Shown: positions 1 through 11,198 of the stretch, in pieces
Position numbering within the stretch: position 1 is the stretch's first letter
Layout: each line of letters starts with the position of its first letter
DNA from: Panulirus ornatus
Taxonomy: Eukaryota; Arthropoda; Malacostraca; Decapoda; Palinuridae
Direction of reading: 5' to 3'
NCBI RefSeq assembly: GCF_036320965.1
Contig: NC_092276.1
Location: forward strand, 5,545,782-5,609,781
Length of the DNA: 64,000 nucleotides
Notes under the pieces: model-generated
What the model was told of the DNA's origin: nothing
Seen by the model: the letters and a program-made list of their open reading frames with translations, nothing else
Database searches by the model: none
Made by a program: the position numbers and the translations under genes

Positions 1-279
1 ATATATCTGTCCCAGACAGTACCGTCCCACAATATATCTGTCCTAGACAGTACCGTCACACAATATATCTGTCCCAGACAGTACCGTCACACAATATATC
101 TGTCCCAGGCAGTACCGTCACACAATATATCTGTCCTAGACAGTACCGTCACACAATATATCTGTCCCAGACAGTACCGTCACACAATATATCTGTCCTA
201 GACAGTACCGTCACACAATATATCTGTCCCAGACAGTACCGTCACACAATATATCTGTCCCAGACAGTACCGTCACACA
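1..279. repeat. 31-bp minisatellite, 9 copies
   Basis: Nine head-to-tail 31-bp units start at 1, 32, 63, 94, 125, 156, 187, 218 and 249. The array probably continues left of the window. Each unit holds a short inverted repeat, CTGTCCCAGACAG, or its variant CTGTCCTAGACAG. The variants partly alternate, which suggests growth by dimers. There is no spacer between units. Confidence 0.95.
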
Positions 280-448
280 GTATAACCACACCAGAAGGTG
301 GGGGAACTGTACACATCACCACCACATCTTGCTGAAGAGGCGGAGGTTGGGTGTGGTGGTGGTACTGGGGCTGTGTTGGTGATGGTGTTGGGGATGTGTT
401 GGTGGCGGAGTTAGGGGTGTGACGGTGGTTGTGTTGGGTTGGTGGTGG

Positions 449-451
<3 letters not shown>

Positions 452-483
<32 letters not shown>
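452..483. repeat. (TG)n microsatellite
   Basis: About 16 uninterrupted TG units, preceded by a G/T-rich stretch (330-450) that looks like a degenerate GTTGGTGGT simple repeat. Confidence 0.9.
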
Positions 484-486
<3 letters not shown>

Positions 487-922
487 GGGGAGGGGGTAGT
501 GTCGGCCAACTATGTATCGATCACGAAAACAGAAAATTCCTGACAATTTAGTTCCCGACTATAAACTGGTCCAATCACTCACGGCGAAAAATGTTCGATT
601 GCACTCGCGGCCGTAAGGGAGAGACGACCATAATGGAGGAGGGTGAATACCGGCCTTGTGCTTCGAGACGAACCCGTCACCTTCTTCATCCCATCTCCTT
701 CTCCCTTCCTAGATAAACGTTAGTCTTCTTCGGAACAAATTGGCCTAATTAAGATTAAACCAATTACGGACTAGGGACCCAGCTGACTTGTGACTTTTGA
801 TGGAGTTTTAAAGAGAAGGTGGGAGTGTGCCAGCTCCTGCTGCTCCTCCTCCTGCTGACCTCACACGGAAGCAGCAGGCTCTCCCTACCTGACACACACT
901 GGCTCAGAACGTTGGCTACACT

Positions 923-1078
923 GTTCACAAGGTGGGTGAGAACGTTCACAAGGTGGGTGAGAACGTTCACAAGGTGGGTGAGAACGTTCACAAGGTGGGT
1001 GAGAACGTTCACAAGGTGGGTGAGAACGTTCGCAAGGTGGGTGAGAACGTTCACAAGGTGGGTGAGAACGCTCACAAG
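923..1078. repeat. 21-bp minisatellite, 7.4 copies
   Basis: Unit GTTCACAAGGTGGGTGAGAAC begins at 923 and every 21 bp after. The period is a multiple of three, so every frame stays open on both strands (for example GENVHKV and NVLTHLV heptads). These open frames follow from the period and are not evidence of a gene. The unit junction AACGTT is palindromic. Confidence 0.95.
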
Positions 1079-1141
1079 GCTAAAATCTCCAGGTATGAAC
1101 GTCCAGACGCTTAGCTAGAACATCCAGAGGGTTAGAATATG

Positions 1142-1145
<4 letters not shown>

Positions 1146-1229
<84 letters not shown>
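1146..1229. repeat. (CT)n microsatellite
   Basis: About 42 perfect CT units. Confidence 0.97.
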
Positions 1230-1232
<3 letters not shown>

Positions 1233-1303
1233 TAAAGGCAGCCCTGTCGCTCGTCCTCACGGGTCAGTAGTGTGGTGCTGACGGCGAAGTGTACAGCAGC
1301 AAG

Positions 1304-1374
<71 letters not shown>
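1304..1374. repeat. (GT)n microsatellite
   Basis: About 35 GT units with one TATG interruption near 1330. Confidence 0.97.
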
Positions 1375-1375
<1 letters not shown>

Positions 1376-1584
1376 AGTTAAGGCTGCAGCACGAGCTGTG
1401 GCAGTCCGGGCTTCCGTATAGCGTCCTCCCGGGCACACCCCGCCCGGGCTGGGTATCAGGGCTTAACCACTTGGAAATTGGATTATGAGAAAGACAAATA
1501 CAAAAGAGCAACGCACACTCTGGCCCCGCTGTCTGGAGGCCAGGCGGGGGAGGGGGAGGGGGGTCTTTTTTCCTTGGAGGGGGA

Positions 1585-1666
1585 AGAGAGAGGGAGGGAG
1601 GGAGGGAGGGAGGAGGGCCGTTGAAGATTATCATTGTTGGAGGTAAGGGACGCTCCAACAGAAGAC

Positions 1667-1732
<66 letters not shown>
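1585..1732. repeat. (GGGA)n then (GA)n
   Basis: A GGGA tract at about 1589-1614 is followed, after 55 bp of mixed sequence, by about 32 GA units (1669-1732). Purines dominate the plus strand across the block. Confidence 0.9.
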
Positions 1733-1735
<3 letters not shown>

Positions 1736-1904
1736 TAGGAATCAAACAGCAGATGAGAAATCATGTCCTTTTCTTTCACACTTGCTCGTCTTTCCCACCT
1801 GAATGAGGTAGCGTTACAAACACATACACACACTACTCGGCCGTCGACGGGAAAAGAAGAATCCTCACTTGGTTCCTTCTGCTGCTCTTGTTAAGCTGAT
1901 GATG

Positions 1905-2011
1905 GTGCAATAGTGGAGGGGAAGATTCCCAGCTCCTTGCTCCCACCCAGAACAGTTCCCTTGTTTGACACACAAGAGATACGTGTAGTATTCATTTCAC
2001 CCTTTTCCGAA

Positions 2012-2012
<1 letters not shown>
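1905..2012 (-). mobile_element. Family A SINE-like element, decayed copy
   Basis: Read on the plus strand, GAAGATTCCCAGCTCC, then a Cys-rich pyrimidine stretch, then GACACACAAGAGATACGTG and TAGTATTC align with the reverse-orientation family A copy at 25463 (GAGGATTTGCAGCTCC, GACACGCAGGATATACGTG, AAGTATTC). The match is diverged, so this is an old copy. It abuts the (TA)n tract at 2013, as the other copies do. Homology was judged by eye. Confidence 0.6.

Positions 2013-2089
<77 letters not shown>
2013..2089. repeat. (TA)n microsatellite
   Basis: About 38 TA units between the decayed reverse copy of family A and the clear forward copy. Confidence 0.97.
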
Positions 2090-2496
<407 letters not shown>

Positions 2497-2555
2497 GTTA
2501 TTCCTGAAACGTGCCTAGACTGTGGAAAGGTTATGAATATTTCAACATGGCGGAT

Positions 2556-2686
2556 CACCTTTAGCGGCCACCAGAACCACTAGATGAAATGTAAACAATA
2601 CACGGCGCCTCTGGTGGCTACCATCGGCACTACAGGAAAATGTAAACAGAGACGAGTAGCCTCTAGCAGCCACCGACGGCACTACT
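2556..2686. repeat. 52-bp degenerate tandem repeat, 2.5 copies
   Basis: Related units start near 2556, 2608 and 2660, with anchors CTTTAGCGGCCACC, CCTCTGGTGGCTACC and CCTCTAGCAGCCACC. The first two carry ATGTAAACA further on. The reverse complement of the second unit contains TAGCCACCAGAGGCG. Confidence 0.7.
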
Positions 2687-2830
2687 TTCCCAACTTTGTT
2701 TTACGAGATATCTAAAGAAAAATACAACTGAACTCGTCTAAAACTAATCTGAACTTAGCATCAGTAGGAAGACGTTCGAGAAAAACTTCGTTGCTTTGGT
2801 CACATCGGGTCGCAGTCAGTCCTAGGATAT

Positions 2831-2834
<4 letters not shown>

Positions 2835-2900
<66 letters not shown>
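2835..2900. repeat. (AG)n microsatellite
   Basis: About 33 perfect units. Confidence 0.97.
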
Positions 2901-2902
<2 letters not shown>

Positions 2903-3148
2903 ATATTTCTTAGAGCCTTTGTGACAATGTATCATGAACTATATACTTATTCAGGAAAGAACTACTCACTTGACTCACTTCCACTTGTAGAGGTACACCT
3001 CTGTACCCAGTAAACAAAAGTAAATCAGCCGTAAATTACCTAGGGAGAGTCATCTCAACACATGCATGAGAAAACACCTTTGTTTACACTCAATAAAATA
3101 ATCGATTACACTGAAATTTAGATACACATTATCTTGTGCATCCCACAT

Positions 3149-3225
3149 GATGATAATGATACATGATCAGACAGTGATGATAATGATACATGATCAAACA
3201 GTGATGATTATGATGATGATACATG
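3149..3225. repeat. 27-bp tandem repeat, about 2.8 copies
   Basis: Units GATGATAATGATACATGATC plus AGACAGT, then a near-identical copy, then a truncated GATGATTATG unit. It is rich in GAT and ATC triplets. Confidence 0.85.
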
Positions 3226-3303
3226 TCTTAAATTTTGTCTCACATTTAAGTGGCTTTTTTCTCCTCTCCCTGATGTTTGAAATTTATATTATCCTTATCT
3301 ACG

Positions 3304-3306
<3 letters not shown>

Positions 3307-3377
<71 letters not shown>
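3307..3377. repeat. (CT)n microsatellite
   Basis: About 35 perfect CT units. Confidence 0.97.
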
Positions 3378-3379
<2 letters not shown>

Positions 3380-4690
3380 AATAGTAGATTTCGATGAACG
3401 AATGAAAGTCTACTTGAAAATAAGAAAGTATACAGAGTAGATGGGCGACCTCCCCAGATGATTCTTGGACTGAGGAAGGAGCCGCTAAGGGCTGACCTGA
3501 AGGCCTTATCGTATTAAGAGTAGAAAATGGAAGGTCACTTGAAGATTTGATGAGGGGAATACAAATGGTGAAAGGCTCTTACAGCCTTGGTCTAAGCAGC
3601 TATTCACAATCTGATGCCACTCACAGTAATGGCTACAAAGTCACGGACGAAGGTTTTTTTCGAGTGCAGCGAAATATCAATGTCCACCACATCATCGTCA
3701 ACATAGTAAGGAAGAATTAACCAACCACATTAGTTCGCAGGACTCAGCTTGCCATACTATGTCAATATGGTAGTTCCTTGATGAAGCACTCGTCATAACA
3801 CAGTTCTGTACCTGGTACCCTTCCTCCCAACCCATCTGGGAGGCACCAATGTGTGTGTGTGTGTGTGTGTGTGTGGCTATCCACATACGTACTTACAACA
3901 AATTTCCACATGTGTGCGACGAACATGCAAAACAATGGTAGTCATATAGACTAAGTTTTTGTTAAGGCATTTTTTTAAGGAGCGACGGTCACACGCGCGT
4001 GCATTCGTGCGTGTGTATACTGAAACGTATGCTTGCTCGTCCCTGGCTATGATGTTCCTCCCATCGAAAACATGGTTTGATTTTGTTGTGTTGGTAATTT
4101 ATATATCGTGTTGGTGGGCGACACAGAGTTAAGTGACGGTACGATAATTAACAACAATATATCAAATAATTACTTCCTGGCTGGTTATCAAGGGCTGGCC
4201 ACTTGCCATCCTGAAAATATGACAGGCCTTCCATCAATGGAGAGCTTTAACTGACGTTGTGTACAAGATAAATTATTGGAACATTTATCTGTGATTTATT
4301 TCAGTTGCAGTTGGTAATGTTGCTGTGGTGATGGATGCCAACCGTGGTAGGTATGTAGCCAGAGTCCAGGTATGATGCCAGATGTAACAGCTATACACAA
4401 AAGACCTCCCGCACCCACCCACGAGGTTATGATCCACGCGGGAACAAGGTAACGTGGGTTCCTTTATGGTGGGAGGGTCCTGCAAGACGCTGTATTCCTC
4501 TCCGTCCACTGACGGTGATATAGCTTCGTCCAGGATGACATCCCGATCCTGGTGTTACCACCTGCAAGCGGAGGCCGGGAGTTCGGGGGGTCGAGTGTAT
4601 GTCTGACCTGACGCCACCTTAGGAGACCCCGGCAGGAGACGAGGTGTGAGATGGTAAATTGTAGAATGCATTCCAGATGGAGGAACTCAA
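3378..4690. other. Unassigned mixed sequence
   Basis: No gene or clear repeat was recognised apart from a short (GT)n at 3851-3875 and an alternating GTGCGTG patch near 3995-4015. Open frames are short and unrecognisable. Confidence 0.5.
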
Positions 4691-4694
4691 CACA

Positions 4695-4985
4695 TTCTCC
4701 ACATCATATATGAGGCCAGAGCGACGATATCATTCTTACGTTTGTTTAATGAATCTAAAAAGACAGAGCTAATAGAGAAAGTCCAGAGGAGAACAATAAA
4801 GAATTAAGACAGCTAAGTTACAAGAAATGTTAGGGACCACAAATTTGCCCACCAGGGAAAAAAGAAGAGTAAAGCGTGACTTGATGAGAACCTTTATGTT
4901 TTTAAATTAATTTGGTGATGTCAACAGAAAAAAAATTCTTTCAAAAGATGTCATAACAGAACATGTCGTCTGCAATGTACTGTTG
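4695..4985 (+). mobile_element. LINE reverse-transcriptase 3' fragment, decayed
   Basis: Translation gives LIEKVQRRTIKN (from about 4768) and, after a frame change, LGTTNLPTREKRRVKRDLMRTF and FGDVNRKKIL (about 4825-4950). They match the end of the reverse-transcriptase protein of CR1-like non-LTR retrotransposons. There a stretch of the form LIEKVQRRATK is followed by LGLTTLEERRVRGDLI and DDVNRDKFF. Stops and frameshifts break the frame, so it is a dead copy. Upstream (4695-4765) a possible MRPE match to the RPHLEY region is weak. The assignment comes from motif order, not from a search. Confidence 0.65.
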
Positions 4986-5160
4986 TACTCACCCTAGCCT
5001 GCCAGGCCAGCCGGCCGTACCTTACATGCACGACGCTCCTCTCACCCCATCACCGTCCACACACAGTACGAAGCTTGAGCACGAGCGGAGGACCTGAGGG
5101 CGGGTGTGCCGGTCTGGCCTTCCACCTGACCCATAACTCAGGTTAAAGGACAGACCCTCA

Positions 5161-5250
5161 GACCCAAGGGTCGTGCGATCGAGCTCAGTGGTCGTATCTC
5201 GGAAGTTAAAGGTCGTGCCATCGTGGTCAGGGGATTAACCAAGCCCTGAT
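5161..5250. repeat. GGGTCGTACCGTC-family relic
   Basis: AAGGGTCGTGCGATCGAGCTC, GTGGTCGTATCTCGG and AAAGGTCGTGCCATCGTGG follow one another at about 23-27 bp spacing. They resemble the units at 12567, 17895, 40128, 47622, 50070 and 52434. Confidence 0.6.
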
Positions 5251-5439
5251 TCCCTACCCTAGGGCTAAGCGGAGGGCACCTGTCCCTGGCCATCGCAGGA
5301 TCATTGTCCCTCAACCACTTACCTTCTGAGCCTTATGGAAAAAAATCAGTTGTGATGAAATCCCCGCCTCCTGAGACCCTGACATCCGACTCCGCTTTTC
5401 AATTTCCAGATCCACAAAAAGTTTCCAGATCCAGCTTAG

Positions 5440-5830
5440 AGCAAGCCCAGGAACAGTGCCACATCTCCTCCAGGAGGAGTGCCACGCCGTGAAAAAAGGC
5501 AACATCATAGTGGGAACGGTGCCACGTCTCTCCCGGTAGCAGTACCGGTACCATCCAAGCAGTTAGCACCAAGTCTCTTGGGATCAAGGTCGCGTCTCCT
5601 CTGTGAACTGTATCGTCTTCTCTGTGGCAACTGCCAGTCCTCTCCTTGCAACAGTACCAAATCCCCAACGGTAGTAAGAGGCCACTACTCCCAGGAGCAG
5701 TGCCACGTCTTTATTGGGGAAAAAAACCATATTGCTTTTGGGAATTGTGCCATTCCTCTCCTGTGTAAAATGCCCCGTTTTCCGTGAGAACCCTGCCACG
5801 CTTCTTCCGGGAACAGTGCCAACATAACTA
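5440..5830. repeat. Strongly diverged minisatellite, unit near GGGAACAGTGCCACGTCTCT
   Basis: The phrase (A/G)GGAACAGTGCCACGTCTCC recurs with heavy divergence about ten times (for example near 5448, 5514, 5690, 5740 and 5810), spaced about 30-45 bp. It alternates sense blocks of G/A-rich and C/T-rich sequence. It looks like an old array that has eroded. Confidence 0.6.
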
Positions 5831-5987
5831 CTTAATTGCGACAGGTGATAACTCTTGCCGCAGAATACCCCAGTAATTACACATTACTTTGAATATTAAT
5901 TGTTGTGCAGACTCATAATGGCTGTCACTCGTTCCCTGCTGGCTTTACTTTATGTCGTTATTTACTCGTGTGTGTGCCTTCAGACGA

Positions 5988-6170
5988 GCCTTATAGCTCC
6001 CTGGATATCATGCCTGGAGAAAACTCATACAGGGCCCTGGACACAGCCTAACTGCTCCTTAACCACTGTCTCTAGAGAGGAGCCTTACAGCTTCCTGGGA
6101 AAAGTTTTACAGCTCACTATGCATTATGTCTGGGGTCAGACCTATAACTCCCCGGACACAGCCTTACATC
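5988..6170. repeat. Diverged repeat, core GCCTTACAGCTCCCTGG
   Basis: Related phrases GAGCCTTATAGCTCCCTGG, GAGCCTTACAGCTTCCTGG, CAGACCTATAACTCCCCGG and CAGCCTTACATCTC recur at uneven spacing. An overlapping 135-codon open frame (5900-6307) with a hydrophobic start is probably by chance, because it is built on these repeats. Confidence 0.5.
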
Positions 6171-6940
6171 TCAAACTCCTGTCCATCTATTACGTGACCA
6201 AGACTTTCACCTGTCAATCGAGTGAAATATATATGATATGGAGCTCTATCTATATATCTATCTGTTTAAGGGAACTATGTGATATACACAATTGTCTATC
6301 TGCCTGATAGCTTCATCTACGTTTGTTCATGAAAACAGAAACTGTTTGATCCATCACAACAAACAAATGACCTTTCTTACCGTCTGAATTCGTCATCGGG
6401 AAATCGAAAACTTGGGTCCTCTGGTGGAGACGTAATCAACAAACCGGTTATCGGGTGCTGAATAAGAAATCGGAAAATTCATCACTGGCTCTTGAATTAG
6501 TAATCGGCATATTTGTTGTCGGCTGCTTCCTCGTGATCAAGTGCTGCTGCTGCTACTGCTGTTACTGCTGCTGTTACTGCTGCCGCTGCTGCACACCAAT
6601 CAACATAAACCATTAAGAGATCCGAGTGCGGGGCCCCACTTACCTCTGTGACTTACCTTCCACACAGGAATGACTTGGTCTGTCATTTTCTCTTTCCTTT
6701 GCCTTCATTCCTGTTTGTGGATCAAGTACACGTAGCTGTTGTTGGGCTTAATGATCCAGGGGTTCCCAACCCCACTACAGTACCCTTCAGACCCACTCAT
6801 ACCACTGAAGGACTTACTATGTCTTCCTCAAAATTTATAAGTAGCTTCTATGGCCCGCTGTGCCACATTATAAAACCGTGTAAGCAACAGAATCATACTC
6901 ATAGTTAAGCCACTCTTCCATTGTAAACCCACATATACTT
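6171..6940. other. Unassigned; contains a TGC-rich tract
   Basis: An imperfect (CTG)n tract lies at 6540-6593. The phrase CAGGGGTTCCCAACC at 6757-6771 resembles a hAT transposon end, but no partner end was found. Nothing else was recognised. Confidence 0.5.
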
Positions 6941-6954
6941 GTCCTCGAATGAAT

Positions 6955-7170
6955 ACTACACCAGGCTGTCTCCCACACTACACCAGGCTGTCTCCCACAC
7001 TACACCAGGCTGTCTCCCACACTACACCAGGCTGTCTCCCACACTACACCAGGCTGTCTCCCACACTACACCAGGCTGTCTCCCACACTACACCAGGCTG
7101 TCTCCCACACTACACCAGGCTGTCTCCCACACTACACCAGGCTGTCTCCCACACTACACCAGGCTGTCGG
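6955..7170. repeat. 22-bp minisatellite, about 10 copies
   Basis: Unit ACTACACCAGGCTGTCTCCC plus AC repeats every 22 bp from 6955 to 7170 with almost no divergence, so it is young or recently homogenised. Confidence 0.95.
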
Positions 7171-7432
7171 TCTCCCATAGTAATACTTATGATACATTGT
7201 TCCACGTGGAGGGAATAATGCCTGGCTGACATTCAGAGGGCCATAAAGATCAGATGAAAAAGTGGATGGCTTCCAGCGAGGCTTATTTCTGGAAGGGTAG
7301 GCCTGGAAGATCTATAGGATGGTAAATGCGATGATGAAGATGTATTAATGGAATACATGCGTAGCAAGTGCTGTACGAGAGGCGTGGATGTATGTATATG
7401 TGTGGTATGAACCGCTTCATCTGGTAATGAGC

Positions 7433-7816
7433 CTAAAATGGTTCATCAGTAACATTTATACTCTCTTTCTCTTCGTGTCTGGCAGCTAGAATAACGTGGA
7501 CCAACGAGGAAGTCCTGGACTGTTGGAGGATGGGGATGGTATGTAGCCAGAAACATGTGATGCACCGATGCTGGCCACATAAAGCCGACCATACACACTT
7601 CAGGAAGGAGCACATGACACACTCGATGACAAATTTACCGGCGGAGAGGCTGGAATGGCGTACTAACAGAGGTACGAAATTGCCCGGCGCGGTGCTATAT
7701 CTGCTGGGGGAGGCGGCGTAAATGGCACTTTGCTCAGCCATACTTGCTGAATGGTGGGGGATGAATGGCACATACAGAACCACATCTGCCAGCGTACAGG
7801 CGCCCACGGCCAGCAC
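7433..7816 (-). other. Unrecognised 127-codon open frame
   Basis: The translation starts MLAVGACTLADVVLY and has mixed, non-repetitive composition, unlike most open frames here. Several hydrophobic stretches are present, and Cys is frequent in the middle (ECVMCSFLKCVW, then CGQHRC). No family was recognised. The reverse frames are also partly open, so chance or an old transposon are both possible. It is listed as a place to test, not as a gene. Confidence 0.2.
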
Positions 7817-7819
7817 AGT

Positions 7820-8165
7820 ATTACAAATACGGGTCGAGGGTTGTGGTCAGGTCATGGTCTACTGTTGTTGTTGGTTATAATGGGCAGGTTGTCACGTGGG
7901 TCGAACCTGACTGACTGCTATTGGTTATAACGTTGAGGAGGATCACGCTGCAGTATTGTTGGTTATACTGGGTCTTGTTGAGTGGCGGCGGTGTCGTAGT
8001 CGAGTCTTGCTGGCTGTACCGGCCGGCTGAGGGTCGTGGTTGGGTGTGAAGGGTTACAGTGATTTGAGAAAATCGTGGATGAGCAGCGAAGGCTGATGGC
8101 GGTGTGCGGAGAAATATCGGAGATGGTCTTACTCAGCCATGCCCGGTCGACGAGGGTCAGGTAGG
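7820..8165. repeat. Diverged TTGGTTATAA-bearing repeat
   Basis: TTGGTTATAATGGGC, TTGGTTATAACGTTG and TTGGTTATACTGGG (7860-8010) occur at about 40-50 bp spacing inside G/T-rich sequence. Similarity is low. Confidence 0.4.
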
Positions 8166-8171
8166 CTCATG

Positions 8172-8261
<90 letters not shown>
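8172..8261. repeat. (TA)n microsatellite
   Basis: About 45 TA units with a TACATA interruption near the left end. Confidence 0.97.
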
Positions 8262-8265
<4 letters not shown>

Positions 8266-9140
8266 GGTATATATCTAAGGTAATCTAACACACTAGTCCT
8301 CACACCTCCCTGTAATTATCACTTCGACTTCAGCTGATAGTTCGAGAATAAACTACTGCATTTGTCGCCACCGTCGATTCTTGCAACCAGAGATCCCTCG
8401 TCCCCAAGTTGCAGTTCGGCGCCACAACCGGAGGGAGAGACCAACTCATGTCGTCCAGACCGCACCACCAACACCACCAACGTGAAGATCATAAATAAGC
8501 CACACTATGTGCGTCAAGTGTCTCTCTAACATCCCTTCCCTCTGATACAGCCCCACTCTCGCTCTGGTCGGTGTCTTCCTCTCTACATTTTCAGTTTGTG
8601 GCTGCATTATCATCACAAAACCGTTAATCTTCATTATTTTATTATCATCATCATCATTATTATCATCCTCCTCCTTACGTGTGCGACAGACAGGAGATAT
8701 GAAGAACAAATACAGCTTCTCTTTGGACCATTAATGTCTACTAGTCCAGACAGTCTACTGGGCCAAAGGCTGCAATCCCCGGCAGCCTCAAGGGACGTTA
8801 ATGACCCGCTCCAGAACCCAGTAAAGACAAAATGAATTATTGATGACACAGACGAGAGAATGACGTGGTTAAGATAAATCATAATAATCCACCCACGTCC
8901 CCCTTACTCGTGTATCCTGAGAAACTAAATGTTAAATGTCTCTCCTATTGTTTGCCTGTCCTATTGTTTGCCTGTTGTTTGCCTGTCCCATTGTTTGCTG
9001 CAACTCATACTCTCCGTAGACAATAACTCAAGAGGTTTTTATGTGTTGTTTGTAAAATTCTTGGCCCAAGTCACTTTGTAAACATTTATTTCTTAGCCAG
9101 CAAGATTTGCACTCATATGTTAAGTATTGCCCATATAAAC
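8262..9140. other. Unassigned; short ATC tract and a 16-bp repeat
   Basis: An ATT/ATC tract lies at about 8634-8668. CCTATTGTTTGCCTGT is repeated about 3.5 times at 8942-8998. The rest shows no recognisable feature. Confidence 0.6.
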
Positions 9141-9141
9141 G

Positions 9142-9168
9142 CACACACACACACACACACACACACAT

Positions 9169-9225
<57 letters not shown>
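9142..9225. repeat. (CA)n-(GA)n compound microsatellite
   Basis: About 13 CA units, then TAA, then about 27 AG units. Confidence 0.97.
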
Positions 9226-9226
<1 letters not shown>

Positions 9227-9399
9227 GGGGTGTGGTGGAGGGATGGAGAGGTAGAACTCATGTACAATGCCCTTACTTGAGGCAAGAAGTACAATATTCA
9301 ATGCTCAAAGTACCGAGTTATAAGTGTCATGAGGATACCTGGTCAGTTGTGTTGGAGAGCGAGAAGGTGGTGGCATGAGCAGTGCATCATAACTGGCGG

Positions 9400-9500
9400 G
9401 TGATGGTGTTCTTGGTGACGGGGTTGTTGGTGGTGATAGTGTTGTTGGTGTGGTTGTTGTTGTTGCTGGTGGTGATGTTGGTGCAGCTGGTGAGGTGGCC
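9400..9500. repeat. GTTGTTGGTG-rich simple repeat
   Basis: An imperfect G/T triplet repeat (GTT, GTG, GGT) reads as PTT/PPTT on one strand and HQQQ on the other. It is low complexity. Confidence 0.6.
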
Positions 9501-9594
9501 GGCTGTCGGCCCCACACTGCAGCCGCCGGCGTGAGCACCACCACGGAGACGTACCTGGTGCCCGCAGGGGGGTGCTGTGTGTGTGTGTGACCCC

Positions 9595-9780
9595 TGGTGC
9601 TGCAGGATGGGACACCTGGTGCTCTGTGTGGGAGGGGGGAGTGCTCTGTGTGGGAGAAGGGAGTGGTCTGCGTGGGAGATGGGAGAGGAGCTGTGTGGGA
9701 GAGGGGATAGGTAGTGTGAGAGAGGAGAGGGATCTATGTGGGAGAGGGGAGGAGGATCTATGTGGGGAAGGGATGGGGTT
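9595..9780. repeat. Degenerate minisatellite, core CTGTGTGGGAGAGGGGA
   Basis: About seven units of 24-30 bp contain the phrase TGTGGGAGAGGGGA with substitutions and indels. Confidence 0.75.
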
Positions 9781-9784
9781 ACGT

Positions 9785-10544
9785 GGCACCTCCCCCACCC
9801 CTGCGCTCAGTTAAATTAGCCAGAAAACTCAATAGGGTGAAGAGAGCGTGGGAACGCTGCGGTGCCCAGCGGCAGTGAGAGGCTGCGGCCTCACTCCCTC
9901 ACCTCTCACTCATGCTTAAGGGTGAGTGAGAGTCTGGGGCACACTCCTTCACCTCTTACTCATACTCAAGGGTGAGAGGCTAGGCTCTCACTCCCTCACT
10001 TCACATCATTATAAAAATGAACGTACAATACAATATACTCAAATCCTTTTCGTTCACTCATAGCCAATACTTATGAGCTACTTACTTACAACGATTTAGT
10101 CATATCCATTTTCCTGCGACTGTTTTCTTCGTAAACCCTGATCTATCTATCTATCTACCTCTCTATCTATCTATGTGTTTTTGTCTACCTGTGTGTAGAA
10201 TGTATGTGGAACTGGGCAAGTAGGAGGAGAAACAAGAGATACCATGAAGGAGAGGAAGCATCATGTGTGCACTCCCACCACCAGCACCAGCAACAACAAC
10301 ACGTTGCCGGCACCTCACCAACGACCAAAGTACAGCGTTCACCGCACGTCTTGCCTGGTCCACTGTACTGTTGTCTGCTGCAGTCACACCTCCCATCATG
10401 ATCATCATCATGATGTAATCATTACCATCGACCCCAGCTGAAGCTACCCACAGCCAACAGTCATATTATTAAAGAGCTCAGTCCTCACACCTTACGTACA
10501 CACGACCAACTTCCTTACCCGGGGATAGAGAAAGTGAGGAAAAC

Positions 10545-10545
<1 letters not shown>
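9785..10545. other. Unassigned; short duplicated phrases
   Basis: ACTCCCTCACCTCTCACTC-like phrases recur three times at 9885-10010, and a (CTAT)n patch lies at 10141-10175. No gene was recognised. Confidence 0.5.

Positions 10546-10547
<2 letters not shown>

Positions 10548-10618
<71 letters not shown>
10548..10618. repeat. (AG)n microsatellite
   Basis: About 35 perfect units. Confidence 0.97.
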
Positions 10619-10619
<1 letters not shown>

Positions 10620-10839
10620 AGGCTGTAGAGAGAGGAGAGGTAATTGGATGATGAAGTGATAGTTGGGGAAAACGCAGTGAAGCGGAAGAGAGCAATAAAG
10701 AGAGAATGAGAGGAGGGGGGGGGGGAAATGGGGTGATGAAAGAGAGATTGCTGGTATGGGGAGATAATGGGGCTGAGGGGTGATTAAGGGAGTTAGAACA
10801 AGAGGTGAGGGTGATAGAAGGAGCAATTAGGCCGGGGCG

Positions 10840-11036
10840 AAATGGCGATGAATGACTGATGCAGAGGATGATGAATAGAATGATGAATGGGGTGATGGAG
10901 GTGATGAATGGGTGGTGGGGGATGATGAGAGGGATGATAGGATGAAAAATGGGGTAATGAATTGGATGATGGAGTGATAAATGGGATGACAGAGTGAAGG
11001 AAAGGGTGATGAAATATAAGGATGAAGAATGGAAGA
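10840..11036. repeat. Cryptic repeat, core GATGAATGGGGTGATG
   Basis: GATGAATGGGGTGATG-like phrases recur irregularly about ten times. Almost the whole 10550-11300 block is purine-rich on the plus strand. Confidence 0.65.
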
Positions 11037-11042
11037 TCAGAC

Positions 11043-11043
<1 letters not shown>

Positions 11044-11121
<78 letters not shown>
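11044..11121. repeat. (AG)n microsatellite
   Basis: About 38 perfect units. Confidence 0.97.
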
Positions 11122-11122
<1 letters not shown>

Positions 11123-11198
11123 CAAAACAAAATAAGAAACATGCAACTAGCGTTAGCCTAATTAGTGTCACATAGGAAGTGAAACTTGTTTTGAAGAA

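Noticed and set aside
1..279. CRISPR-like appearance of 31-bp repeats
   Set aside because: Units are directly adjacent with no unique spacers, and the sequence is animal-like.
764..1114. Open frames over the 21-bp array, reading as heptad repeats on both strands
   Set aside because: A 21-bp period keeps all frames open automatically. There is no unique flanking domain and no coding bias.
5900..6307. 135-codon frame with a hydrophobic start, as a secreted protein
   Set aside because: It overlaps a diverged repeat (GCCTTACAGCTCCCTGG), and the downstream half has no protein character.
6757..6771. hAT transposon end (CAGGGGTTCCCAACC)
   Set aside because: No matching inverted end, target duplication or transposase remains were found nearby.
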